Assembly: GCA_025558075.1 (NCBI GenBank)
Contig: JAHLKF010000032.1
Coordinates: forward strand, 1 to 64,000
Origin: Gaertneriomyces semiglobifer
Lineage: Eukaryota > Chytridiomycota > Chytridiomycetes > Spizellomycetales > Spizellomycetaceae
DNA length: 64,000 nucleotides
Direction: 5' to 3'
Shown: positions 10,232 through 19,865 of the stretch, in pieces
Position numbering within the stretch: the stretch's first letter is position 1
How the letters are laid out: each line of letters begins with the position of its first letter
Notes under the pieces: model-generated
Told to the model about the DNA's origin: nothing
Seen by the model: only the letters and a program-made list of their open reading frames with translations
The model's database searches: none
Made by a program: the position numbers and the translations under genes

Positions 10232-10615
10232 ATGGTCAAGCGTAAAACCGAAGCCGATGATGCTTGCGACGATGCCCTCAAGCATACCCTCAGAGTCACC
10301 GACCCTATTGCAGCGTTTGCTTATAGACACGTTGTTATTGTCAAAACACCTTTGAGTGGTCGCTTCATGAATGCTGATTCTTTTGCATTTACACGCCTTC
10401 TCCACTCTCTCGATTCTGCTGTTGGACTGCACCTGTTTGCAGCACTTGATCCTCGCTTCAATCGATTGATCTTTTTCTGGGACCATTGTATCTACACCGC
10501 TCGCCCCTATCCTTACGGTAGTGTTTGGAAAGTGTTACCGACAACCTTCAAAGTTCAAGTTCAAGGTCCCAATGGAAACACATACGCGATTCAACACGAC
10601 AGTACATGTGTATGA
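10232..10615 (+). CDS. Viral protein of unknown family, paralogue B
   Basis: A 127-codon intact frame beginning MVKRKTEADD. It is a tandem paralogue of the gene at 9601-10128, shorter because it lacks the segment between the FFWDHCIY core and the C-terminal strand. Conserved points include the His in YRHVVIVKTPL, the LHSLD motif and the aromatic pair in FFWDH. Each copy has its own TATA box, so they are probably separate transcripts. The duplication with divergence suggests different partners or a role where sequence change is favoured; no function can be stated. Confidence 0.7.
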   Translation: MVKRKTEADDACDDALKHTLRVTDPIAAFAYRHVVIVKTPLSGRFMNADSFAFTRLLHSLDSAVGLHLFAALDPRFNRLIFFWDHCIYTARPYPYGSVWKVLPTTFKVQVQGPNGNTYAIQHDSTCV

Positions 10616-10734
10616 CTCACTTTCATAATTAGAACATGAATGTTTGTGTTTGACTACCCCTTAAATTTTTTGCGAAAGCTTTTATGCTGCAAAGGCTCTC
10701 CTATTTCCTGTTCTCTGCCTCACATCTCTCAAAC

Positions 10735-11190
10735 ATGGCCAATCACAATACTATTCACGATGATTCTTCCTCTTCTCACCCTCCTCCTCCTCCTCCTCCA
10801 CCACCTTACGTCGCCACTCCAAAAGGTGCCAGGTCGCTGCTCCGTTGTTCCGCCTGTCTCAAAGCCATTTCCCCCGACGCTCCTCGGGCCTACACCAATT
10901 GTTACCACTTTTACCACCTCCGCTGTGTCGCTACGCTTCCTAGTATGGTATGCAGCGGTCCTTTTTGTTCGGCGATTCTAAGCCGCCCTGTCGAAACGGT
11001 CTGCTGTTGCCTTTGTAAAAGCGAGGTTGCCGGTCTCTTGAAACTTCCAGGATGTTCCCATCTCTACTGCAGAGACTGTTTTATCCGTACCATCAATAAG
11101 GACTATATGTGCTGCGTCCAGTGTAAGCTAGACGGTGGAGTGAACATTCTCAGCACGCACATTCGTCTCGATGGTGCCTTTCCACAATAA
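10735..11190 (+). CDS. Double RING-finger protein, probable viral E3 ubiquitin ligase
   Basis: A 151-codon product from the ATG at 10735 (CTCAAACATGGCC); the frame is also open upstream to 10684. Residues 16-24 form a proline run. Two zinc-binding modules follow. The first has CSAC, then CYHFYHLRC and a closing Cys pair in CSGPFC, a RING-H2 pattern. The second has CCCLCKSEVAG, then CSHLYCRDC and CCVQC, a RING-HC pattern. RING proteins recruit E2 enzymes and transfer ubiquitin, and many DNA viruses encode them to redirect host turnover. It is the last viral gene before the tRNA, 24 bases from it. A host origin cannot be excluded, but strand, spacing and compactness fit the viral cluster. Confidence 0.65.
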   Translation: MANHNTIHDDSSSSHPPPPPPPPPYVATPKGARSLLRCSACLKAISPDAPRAYTNCYHFYHLRCVATLPSMVCSGPFCSAILSRPVETVCCCLCKSEVAGLLKLPGCSHLYCRDCFIRTINKDYMCCVQCKLDGGVNILSTHIRLDGAFPQ

Positions 11191-11214
11191 TGCCACATGG
11201 AAGAACAGATGGAG

Positions 11215-11285
11215 TCCCAGACTGGGAATCGAACCCAGGCCTTCCCCGCGACAAGAAGAGATACTAACCACTATACGATCTGGGA
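11215..11285 (-). tRNA. tRNA-Asp (GTC), intronless
   Basis: A complete cloverleaf of 71 nt on the minus strand. The acceptor arms TCCCAGA and TCTGGGA pair over seven bases. The D arm contains TAGTGGTTAG (A box), and the anticodon stem TCTTC/GGGGA (two G-U pairs) holds the loop TTGTCGC with anticodon GTC. The T arm is CTGGG-TTCGATT-CCCAG (B box). The 3' end of the tRNA faces the viral block. It is probably a host gene used as an integration site, though some viruses carry tRNAs. Confidence 0.9.
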
Positions 11286-11801
11286 TATGTAGTGTTCAAC
11301 TGAGTCACCCCCGCTCACTCGGTGTCACCTTCTCCCGGCCCCGTGGGTCCCGCGTCAATGCAAACTTTATTTCTTTCACGAATCTTTCATACATTTCCGA
11401 TTCTTTCCGTTTGTTTCATAATAAGACGCGCGTCATATGAAATATATCGCAATCCATTGAAATCTATTGAAATTTACTCCGCTTCCGCGCCCACTTTTGC
11501 GTTATCGATACCGAAAAAGGTGTTACAAACTATCATACCCCCTTCTCTCGCGCTTGAAACTCAAGAGTGTGATCCACTTTCTGACATTCTCAGCACATAT
11601 TGCACATAGCACATTCCTTCCCGATGTTCTGGGGGACATTCTGGTGTACGTACAGGGGCATATCTGCTATGACCCCGGTATTGGGCCCCCTGAACGCTCA
11701 TATCACTGCATACCACTGCATACCACTGCTTATTACGCTTATTACTGCACACCAACCGACCCCTCTTATTAAAACCGTTAAAAAAACAGCGCCCACAACA
11801 T
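11286..11801. other. Non-coding spacer between tRNA and transposon-linked gene
   Basis: No convincing reading frame. It holds a GC-rich patch (11310-11360) just upstream of the tRNA on its strand, short repeats of ATACCACTGC near 11710, and the motif CTGGGGGACATTCTGGTG near 11630. A near-identical motif occurs near 13360, and a related inverted one near 17530. The left end of the transposon probably lies here, but no terminal inverted repeat could be fixed. Confidence 0.4.
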
Positions 11802-13275
11802 TCAGGGCTCCATATCCACCTCGCTTTCATCACTGTCCCCCCCCTCGTCATCCCCCTCGGCCTCGAGCTCTTCCTCCCCCGTCCCCACGGTCTCCTCGGA
11901 CTCCTGCTCCTCTGCCTCCTCGGGCACCTCAGTCTCCTCGGCCACCTCTTCCTCTGTGAGGTCTACGATCGGCTCCTTTCCTTTGGCCCTGCCAAATACA
12001 AGGTCTGTGCTGGCCTCATCCAGCTGCATATCATGCTCGTGCGTGTCCTCCTTCGGCACCTCCTTCCTGGACGGAGGCCTGGTGAAGGCAGCCCGGTCAG
12101 CGATGACGATGCCTTGCAGGTAGCTATGATAAGTTCTATGTTAATGTTACACTGATCAGATTGCAGTCATAGATATAGATCTACCTTTGGAGCTCGCTGA
12201 CATCGGGGTAATCGTCGAACAACCCGACGACGCTGGCATCAATGATGCCCCAGAAGTCCTTGCCCAGAGATTGCTGATCATCGTCAGCAATCATGCCATG
12301 AACCACGGCCCGCTGATGTTCCCGTTAGCCAACAGCAATGCCAATCGATTGAATGCTACGACTTACCAAGAAGGCAGCCCTCTGGAAGTGCTCGTTCGTT
12401 GGGTTCCGCGTGCAGAAGAGGATCCCGGCAAATGCCTCCAGCTCAAGATCATTGGTGGCCTTCTTGGCCTTCCCACCCGTCAGCAGGACGCTCTTCATCT
12501 GGTTCTTTGCCTTGGCAAGCGCCCCCGAGGCCTCCGCACGAACCTTCTGGAGAACCTCCGCATTACCTTGCAGCTTTTTGTTCAACCCGCCCCACTGCCT
12601 GCGGAATGCCAACAACGACAAACCCTCAGTTACATCGATGTAACGTTTTGCCATTGGGTTATGGCACAGCTTACGAGCGGCCGCGCGGATGTTTTTCTAC
12701 CCAGATGATGAGGAAGATTGCATAAGTGGAGTACGTAGCAGGTGAGAAAGAATATGCTCCGATCTTACCACCGCCGTCGCAGGTACCACGAAGTTCTTGA
12801 GCACCATCTTCGTGTTGTCCTTGCACATCGTCTCGATCCGCAACAGCGAGCATTTCAGTTCAAGGAGTTGTTCTCCAAGCGACGTCTGGGAGAACCTCAA
12901 CCCTGCGTCGCGATCTTCCGGTGAGAGATTCGCCCGGCCGATGATGTTCTGGGCCACATTCATTGGCACCGGGATCTTGGCAGTCATCGTATTTGCCGGC
13001 GTTCTGAGAGGGGATGATCTTCCAGCGACCACAGGCGACGCAGATGCAGATGTGCTCGTCAGTGAAGGAGACGCCGATGGAGAAAAATCCATCGATGTCG
13101 AGAAGGAAAAGATGGAGGAGGTATCTTCTGCCATGTTGACTGGTTTTACCTTCACTTTTTTGGCAGCAGGCGATGCCGGTGTTGTTGTTGATGACGGTCT
13201 TTTATATGGAGGCACCTTTACAGGCAAGACACGCATCCTTCCGTTGACGTTACCTTTGTTGATGATGGGTTTCAT
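11802..13275 (-). CDS. Transposon-linked companion protein, four exons, unknown function
   Basis: Exons 13275-12769, 12696-12367, 12312-12185 and 12123-11802 splice in frame with GT-AG borders to 428 residues. The N-terminal third is Ser/Pro/Ala-rich with a basic stretch (KKVKVKPVN). The middle (from about residue 110) is a helical conserved-looking core: MNVAQNIIGRANLSPEDRDA, then AKRYIDVTEGLSLLAFRRQW and AFAGILFCTRNPTNEHFQ. After GKDFWGIIDASVVGLFDDYP the C-terminus becomes an almost uninterrupted acidic tail of about 70 residues (EEEVAEETEVPEE). It lies downstream of, and co-directional with, the transposase with about 400 bases between, as in two-gene CACTA-like elements where the second product assists DNA binding or nuclear import. 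No known domain recognised; the role is inference. Confidence 0.6.
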
Positions 13276-13674
13276 CCCTGCACTGTATCGCTAATCTTGC
13301 TATGCAATTCTGAGATATGCAGAGTTGCAGAGCAGGATGAATGAGAACACTGCAGGGATATGCTGGGGGACATTTCTGATGTGCGGTGGCAAGAAGAAGT
13401 GGCAAATCCACCGGGAAAAAGATGATCTTCGTGCTCGGTGCACAGCGCAATGCACACTGATGGCAAATTTCCAGGGAAAAAAGCTGACACGGCAATAAAG
13501 GGTTATCAATTGCAGGGAAGTCGCGTTTTATTGCCACAATATGGTTATCAATTAAAAAATGTACGCGTTAGGACCCTGAAGAGTCTCCCAGCGACAGCAT
13601 CCACAGCGTCCCCAGCATCCCCCACCATCCTCAGGCAAGCAACCGACATTGAAATTTCAACACCTACGTTGAAC
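13276..13674. other. Spacer between the two transposon genes
   Basis: No gene seen. It contains CTGGGGGACATTTCTGATG near 13360, a second copy of the motif found near 11630, and a palindrome-like pair of ATTGCCACAATATGG / TTATCAATT segments near 13530-13555. The promoter of the companion gene should lie here. Confidence 0.4.
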
Positions 13675-16600
13675 TTATCGTCCTCTCCTCTTACGTCCTC
13701 TTCCTTCTCTACCTCCTCTACCTGTGCCTCTGGAGCCTCCCGCCGTGAACTGCCGCGACTGTGGATTTGACGCATCGACCATGATGAACGAGGCCTCTGA
13801 GTACGCAGTCTGCGAAAAGCTTCTCAAACTGCTGAGATCAAACTGTTCAGTTTCGTCGACAATTTGGATTGCGGCATCTGTGTGGGAGCCCACCGACTGT
13901 GCTTGGGAGCCACCTTCAGAATGTCCTCGGTGCGATTCTGCATTGGCAACCGCTCGATCGGAGCGTCGCCGCGCAAGGTGGGCCTGACGCTCGGTTCTTT
14001 GAATGTTCATCTCAATTCTTTCACCCAGTGCCTGCTGGATGTTCGTCAGAATGTCCACGTCGGGAATGTGGAAGCCTTTCGATGCCCAGGGAGTTGTATG
14101 ACAATGAATATTGAGGACAAATGGATCTGGTTGATCAAGGTGATTGTGGATGATGCAAGGTACTTGTTTTTCAATCGCAATACGTTCTTGGCGCACTGTC
14201 GTTGTTGTTTCGTAGGTGCATTGAGCTTGAGCGCAATGGTGCTGCACATTCAAAGGCCCAACAATGTCATCGGGTGCAATACATATGTGCGTCGGAGTCA
14301 ATTGCAGGATTGGCATTCCATACCAACGGGAAGTAACACCCTCTTCGCGCTGAATGACACACCCTTGGACTGAAATCAGAATGGCTCTCTGTGGCAGCGT
14401 TTTGAGAATCTCCACAACCCGGGCAATGAAATCAACCGCCTCATCATCGACATTGCGACGTTTGCCCATTATAAAGGTATCCACGGAGCATAGACGTTTT
14501 TCATCAAGCGCAAGGCTCTTCCATCGACGAACTTGATCATGAATCATTGGAACCGATAGATACCGCGCCGAGTGTGTTGACTCGAATGAAACCGGTGAGG
14601 GATCCAGTCGCCAGCGCAGCTTAAGATGGTTAACGGTGTCTTGTCTGTAGCCAAGCAATTGCTGTATCCTTCCCTCATAGAAGATACGTCTGAGTCCATC
14701 GCCCGGAGAGACCCAGCGCCCACATCGCAGAAACATTCCACCAGAAAACAAATGACGGACGGTATTATGTCGAGCGAACCTCCGCGCAATGTCTACCGAA
14801 GGTCCGTGTCGATTTGTATGAACTGCATGGTTGCGCATGACTTTGTTGAACGATTCGAACTTCTCCGACATGTAGAGAACTGCAGGACCAAACTGCCGGA
14901 TGTTCTCCTCGACATGAAGCAGAATGTGGAACTTAGCATGAGAGGATAACCATTGAACATCGACGTCGCAGATGCTAGCAATCATTGCATTGAGCGCGCG
15001 CTGCAGTGTGTCGAGGTAGATGTCCAGATGTTCGATACGTCTCGTGAACAGTAATGCCGCTACCGTCGCTAGGTATTGCCACGCTATGAGCCATTTTTGC
15101 GCCAACAACCCTTGGAATGCAAAGACAGCCACTTGAACAAAAGCACGTCGATCTTTGCCTTGCAATGACTTGCAGTATTGGACGAGTTGTTGACCACGGA
15201 ACGGACGCTGAAAGCCCACGGCACTGAGAGAGTTAATGCGCGTGACAAGTCGATTCTTTTCCTCATCGGTGAGCTCGTCGATCGATGCATTCATCAAGTA
15301 TTCGACGAGACCCAGTGATACAGTGTGCAGGATCTCCACAGGAATGTGCTTATGTGCATCGAAGTTGTAGCCCAGTTTGAACATTGGACTTATCTGATCG
15401 CGGACGGGACCAAAGCGCTGCTGCATATCCTGGAGAACATCCTCTTGCGTGCAACCTGGATGCTGGGCAACAAACTGACGCATGCGATCGATGAAATAAG
15501 ATGCGTATTTGCAATCAATACCGGTGCTCTTTTTGGCAATGTCTAACGCCCGCTTCGTCGTCTCAGGTTTGGATGCAAGGCTGAGGCGATCGATCAGCTT
15601 ATCCCTGGAGACATTCCACTGTCGCGCGAGGTGGGTTATTTGTGTCAATGCCTGCAAGCTTTCAACGTCGGTGCCCCGCTGAACATTACAGAATCGACAA
15701 AATCGCCCACCCCGTCGAAGATCAATGGTTGCTGCAAGCTCGTTGGCCATTGGATTGTCGCATTCAACCAAGAATACACCGCCAATTGCCAGGACATGCT
15801 CTTGCCGACGAGCATCGTATGCGTCAATGCCTTTCTCGATTCCATCAACGATGTCCTGGAGAACCTCTCGTCCAATTTGCAGCGGGGACAACGTATTACT
15901 TGTTGCGATGAAATGGACATTGTAATCAAGCTGGGTCTGCTCGAATGGAAGGCCGGCAAGCTGCATATACCAGTTATAGTGGGCATTCCACTTCTTGGAG
16001 ACATTCCCGGAGACGTCATCACAAAAGAGGATGAGAGGAATCATGACAACACGCTTGCCTTGCGCTTTGGTTCGCAGATGCTGTGCACGCTCGCTGAATG
16101 CTGATGCCTGTTCTGTTCTGTAGGAAACCCGTGTGACATTCCCCGCGCCATTCTCGCCTTCAACATAGCGACCGCGGATGACTGATGTTGGTGCGGGCGT
16201 ACAAACTTCAAGACATTCGATGGAATATTCGTGACTAGTTGCCGACAGCCAATACTCGTCGCCTTCCTGCTGAAGCGAAATACCTTTGACAAAGGTGACA
16301 TTGCCTCTTGAGAAGAAGGATTCAATGAGGATTAATACCCCTGCACATACAGCAAGCTCTCCGACGTAGAAATCTTGCCGATTGTGACGAATCATCGGTG
16401 TAGCAAATGCTGCGTCATTATTCCATCGGTTCGACTGGTACAGTTCAGCGACGGCATCGGCGGTATCCTCGGGAATTGTGCGCAGATGTTGCATTACACG
16501 CGGATTGGCCAGTTCAAGCTGAATGATGTTATTGACATCATTGACAAACACGACGTCACCGCTTGCCGTCATTCTCTGGTGTGTCTTTAGCATGCCGCTT

Positions 16601-17271
16601 GACTGCTGAACCTGATTCATCTCCTTGCGCACGCTCTTGTAGGAAGGAAGCGTGGCACCCAGCTGTCGTGCCCACCACCAAAGGATCCTTGCAAGAGATT
16701 CAGAGATTGGATGTCGTGGAAGTGTCAAGATAAGTGCACACAGAGCGCTTTCCTTGCTGGAGAATGGAACGTAGTCGCCTGATTCTCCGAATTGCAGAAT
16801 ATTCGACGGAAGGTCTTGATCATCGGAATCGGAATCGGAATCGGAATCAGTGGCAAATGCGGACAAGTGGGATTCCTCGTCATCAGTGATATCCGAGACA
16901 TCGTCGGCGACATCAGGAACTGCTCGATCAAACAACTCGTCGTTTATCTGTTGGAAAGCGCGCTGCTGCATCGACTGTTCTTGAAATGCCCATATATCGC
17001 TGCCCTGCGACTGCTGCTGCTGGATGTGCAGAAGGACATTCGCTGATTGAGAGGACATTTGTGATGACGCATTGCCGTATGGATCAGATTCAAGCGCTGG
17101 CTCGGTGGGTGCATCGCTTAAGTTGGCTGCTTCCTGCACTTGATTTAAGCGCAATGCCGCAATATGCCTTGCAGAGGAAATGTGTCGCTGGAGATTGAAA
17201 CGAGTATGCAGGATGTCCGTGAGACATATGCGACATTGCGCTCGAGATCCCCGGAGCTGAAAGACTTCCAT
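13675..17271 (-). CDS. Plavaka/KDZ-type transposase with N-terminal C2H2 finger
   Basis: An uninterrupted 1198-codon frame. Residues 15-37 form a zinc finger (CRICLTDIL...HISSARH). An acidic Ser/Asp linker lies near residues 120-165. The catalytic core matches fungal Plavaka proteins: DDVSGNVSKKWNAHYNWYMQ, VECDNPMANELAATIDLRRG followed by FCRFC, then HIPVEILHTVSLGLVEYL, and SSHAKFHILLHVEENIRQFG with SEKFESFNKVMRNH. These segments carry the acidic residues expected of a DDE-type nuclease. The C-terminus is Gly/Arg-rich. Such transposases are common in Agaricomycetes, so an intact copy in a chytrid-like genome is notable. The frame is open and free of stop codons, so the element may still be active. 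Its ATG at 17271 is directly preceded by a 30-bp tandem repeat. Confidence 0.85.
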   Translation of the reverse strand: MEVFQLRGSRAQCRICLTDILHTRFNLQRHISSARHIAALRLNQVQEAANLSDAPTEPALESDPYGNASSQMSSQSANVLLHIQQQQSQGSDIWAFQEQSMQQRAFQQINDELFDRAVPDVADDVSDITDDEESHLSAFATDSDSDSDSDDQDLPSNILQFGESGDYVPFSSKESALCALILTLPRHPISESLARILWWWARQLGATLPSYKSVRKEMNQVQQSSGMLKTHQRMTASGDVVFVNDVNNIIQLELANPRVMQHLRTIPEDTADAVAELYQSNRWNNDAAFATPMIRHNRQDFYVGELAVCAGVLILIESFFSRGNVTFVKGISLQQEGDEYWLSATSHEYSIECLEVCTPAPTSVIRGRYVEGENGAGNVTRVSYRTEQASAFSERAQHLRTKAQGKRVVMIPLILFCDDVSGNVSKKWNAHYNWYMQLAGLPFEQTQLDYNVHFIATSNTLSPLQIGREVLQDIVDGIEKGIDAYDARRQEHVLAIGGVFLVECDNPMANELAATIDLRRGGRFCRFCNVQRGTDVESLQALTQITHLARQWNVSRDKLIDRLSLASKPETTKRALDIAKKSTGIDCKYASYFIDRMRQFVAQHPGCTQEDVLQDMQQRFGPVRDQISPMFKLGYNFDAHKHIPVEILHTVSLGLVEYLMNASIDELTDEEKNRLVTRINSLSAVGFQRPFRGQQLVQYCKSLQGKDRRAFVQVAVFAFQGLLAQKWLIAWQYLATVAALLFTRRIEHLDIYLDTLQRALNAMIASICDVDVQWLSSHAKFHILLHVEENIRQFGPAVLYMSEKFESFNKVMRNHAVHTNRHGPSVDIARRFARHNTVRHLFSGGMFLRCGRWVSPGDGLRRIFYEGRIQQLLGYRQDTVNHLKLRWRLDPSPVSFESTHSARYLSVPMIHDQVRRWKSLALDEKRLCSVDTFIMGKRRNVDDEAVDFIARVVEILKTLPQRAILISVQGCVIQREEGVTSRWYGMPILQLTPTHICIAPDDIVGPLNVQHHCAQAQCTYETTTTVRQERIAIEKQVPCIIHNHLDQPDPFVLNIHCHTTPWASKGFHIPDVDILTNIQQALGERIEMNIQRTERQAHLARRRSDRAVANAESHRGHSEGGSQAQSVGSHTDAAIQIVDETEQFDLSSLRSFSQTAYSEASFIMVDASNPQSRQFTAGGSRGTGRGGREGRGRKRRGR

Positions 17272-17280
17272 GCTGAATGA

Positions 17281-17340
17281 TGTGATGCAGGATGGATGAA
17301 TGAATGCTGATGTGATGCAGGATGGATGAATGAATGCTGA
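17281..17340. repeat. Two exact 30-bp tandem repeats
   Basis: The unit beginning TGTGATGCAGGATGG is present twice without a mismatch, and a partial copy (TGCTGAATGATG...) precedes it. It sits immediately upstream of the transposase start codon on its strand and may contain transposase binding sites. Confidence 0.9.
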
Positions 17341-17375
17341 TTTGATGGAGAATATATGAACGGATGACTGAGTAT

Positions 17376-17449
17376 GCTTCAGATGAATGGCTTCAGATGA
17401 ATGTGGATGCGTCAGATGAATGTGGATGCTTCAGATGAATGTGGATGCT
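17376..17449. repeat. CAGATGAATG tandem array
   Basis: Four tandem units of 14-21 bases share CAGATGAATG, usually followed by TGGATGC. It belongs with the adjacent 30-bp repeats as subterminal sequence of the transposon. Confidence 0.85.
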
Positions 17450-18862
17450 GAAGGAAGAAAGATCTTGGCAAGCGTGGCAAGTTACGCGTCGAGGAGGCAA
17501 AAGGAATGTCAGAATGCAGAAATGTCCCGGGGAATGTCATCAACCGACGTCTGATCGCATGTTTCAGCAAGAAATGCGCTCGGGTACATCTGAACTGATG
17601 TCCTTTTTGCCTCCTCGGCGGGGACTTGCCGAGGAATGTCAGCGGAATGTGCGTCGGCAAATGCTGTTTGATGTGCGGACGGACGTTGGCAGGAAATGTG
17701 TCATAGCACCTTTTTAGGAAGGTTCACGCGTACATATTGATAACTATATGTCACATGGAATGTCAAACAGGGTTTGGGGTGTATATGTGCTTTCTCACTC
17801 ACTTCCAACCAGGTTATGTGACAGACACAGATACACCACAATGTGATTGCGCCATTGGCTTTGGCTTTTGTAAATTATTATGGCAAAAGCAACTCAGATA
17901 GCAAATTGCAGCTGACGCAGAAAGAAGGGCCAATTGATGTTGGTGGCTTGCGTGGTGCACTCCATTATGTAATTATGAACATCCATCATACCAGTTACAA
18001 CAAACCAGTCAGATTGCAATGAACATCCATCTTTTGTTTGGTGTCATGATGAAACAATTGCTCAGTGCAAGGTGGATGGAATTAGCCAGTGAGACTGTGA
18101 GACTGCCAATTGGCTTGTTTAGAAGCATATTCTGTAAGGAATGAATACATTCTTACTTTCTGCTTATATCCAGCCAGCAGGCATGTTTATGAGGATTTTT
18201 GTACTTGTACAAAAGACACATCCATGTTGTGGAATATGACAGTTACCTGCAGGGCTGCCAACCTGAAAGTAGTGTTGCGGATTTCATTTGCATTCTGAGT
18301 CCTCTTCCCTGCAAACTAGAAATAGAAAATCTCTATCATTCAGAGGCTTCTTGACTGGGACGCAGCCTTTTGCTGTTGGCATTATGCATATGCGTTGTTT
18401 GAATGGTGCTTGATGCAAATTGCTGAAGGGAGATTTTCCCATTGATATACTTGATTGAGAAATGCTAGAATGTTGAATTACTACATGACAACAATGTGCC
18501 TCGGCAGGAACTTGTGGGATTCACCATTCCATAACAAATTCTGCACTGCCACAGCCAGGTAACACATTATATAAGTGCCATTTTGCTTATAAAACAACCT
18601 CCAATTACAGGGTAAACTTGCAGAACTCACGTTCACTCCATGTTGGGCAAAGGCATGTTGCGCTACAAGTGCATCATATATCCACCTTATCTCTGTGCTG
18701 TGAGTTGCCTGGAGGATGCTTCATGTGAGCTTCCGGCCAGGTACACGTATTCACATTTCATAATTTGTTGGACGTGGATGAGGCATCTAAATGTGAGGCA
18801 TTTCAATTGCAATGCGAAGTAAAAAGTTTCATGAGAGACAGTGTATGACCCATTTCAGAGAT

Positions 18863-18880
18863 GGGGGGGGGGGGGGGGGG
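18863..18880 (+). repeat. G18 homopolymer
   Basis: Eighteen uninterrupted G residues. Comparable runs occur as C22 at 52651 and C18 at 52864, so long G/C tracts are a property of this genome or of its assembly. Confidence 0.95.
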
Positions 18881-19667
18881 TACTAGTGCATGCACATATT
18901 TCAGACTCACTTAGCCCATGTAACTTTGATTGTGCATTACAGACCTCTCATTCAGTTGACAGATGCCAGAACAGGACAAACAGAATGCTTGCTTGCTGTA
19001 GTCCAAAAGTACCATGGTAGCAGTAAGAAGTTGCCTGCCTGTTGGAATAGTCAAACACTTGATCATGAACATATACATGTGTTACAAGCTGTTCCACTAG
19101 GACAAACACCGGGCAGTGTCAATAAATCAACCGGCTACAGCTGGTAGGAATTAGGGTGACAATATATGCTTATTGAAGAATTGCTATAGAAGCAATCAAC
19201 TACTTGGCAGCCCTCAATGGTAGATGTTGGAGTCCCACCAAGGATTTGTCCAAATTTTGGCAAGTGAAATTCACATCTTGTCCGTTGAAATGATGCTATC
19301 AATGAGATACTCGTGGGCCCCTGTTGACAAATGTTTTGACAAGACATTCATCTAAAAAGGGATCAAGTCTGGTGTTGGCATGGTCATTAATGTAGATGCA
19401 ACAACAACAATAAAGACAGATCAAGTGCTGTGATTGCAAGATTACCTTTCAGAGCAAACTAATGTGGATGCAACATACCATAGGATCATGCTCCATCTGG
19501 TCCCACATCCAAATATTGCAGTGCTGGTCCTCTGTACCTTTCCAATTGAGCATTCCTGAAACCATACAGGAAGCAATGTAGACCAGCATTAAGTGCGCAC
19601 CACTGGTTAGAATGGCAATGCAATCAGAATGCATGAGGTGATATACAAACAGATCAAGCTTATTATT

Positions 19668-19865
19668 GAAGATAGGTTTGAATACCAATGTATTGTAGGT
19701 GTCTACCTTAATCTTAGCCAGGAGAAGTCCTGAGAGGACCCCTCCTTTTATAACAGAGAATTACAAATCCTTATCACACACTGATAACGTATCTGTGATG
19801 GCACCTTCCTACAAAAACTTCTATCTAGGTGGCACCTTCCAGAATGTTCTAGCACAGTCCATGCT
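19668..19865 (+). repeat. Diverged direct repeat, copy 1
   Basis: Shares ordered blocks with 20289-20480: GGTTTGAATACCAAT / GATTTGGATACCAAT, then CCTCCTTTTATAACAGAGA / CCTCCTTTCATATCAGAGA, then TACAAATCCTT / TACAAATACTT. Identity is clearly partial, suggesting an old repeat family. Confidence 0.6.

Larger units (their letters stand above)
11600..17720 (-). mobile_element. Plavaka/KDZ-type (CACTA-related) DNA transposon, approximate limits
   Basis: Two genes on the minus strand, a 1198-codon transposase and a four-exon companion, are flanked by non-coding sequence with recurring GGAATGTC/GACATTCC-type motifs in opposite orientations (about 11590-11650 and 17500-17700). These look like subterminal repeats. 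Target-site duplications and exact ends were not found. The intact transposase frame suggests recent activity. Confidence 0.6.

Noticed and set aside
1..11200. Alternative that the viral block is a virophage or a Maverick/Polinton
   Set aside because: No protein-primed polymerase, retroviral-like integrase or virophage-type protease is visible, and capsid pattern and gene content fit PLVs better; the missing left part could still change this.
13869..17198. Several plus-strand frames of 60-170 codons across the transposase
   Set aside because: All are antisense to the intact transposase and lack any conserved feature.
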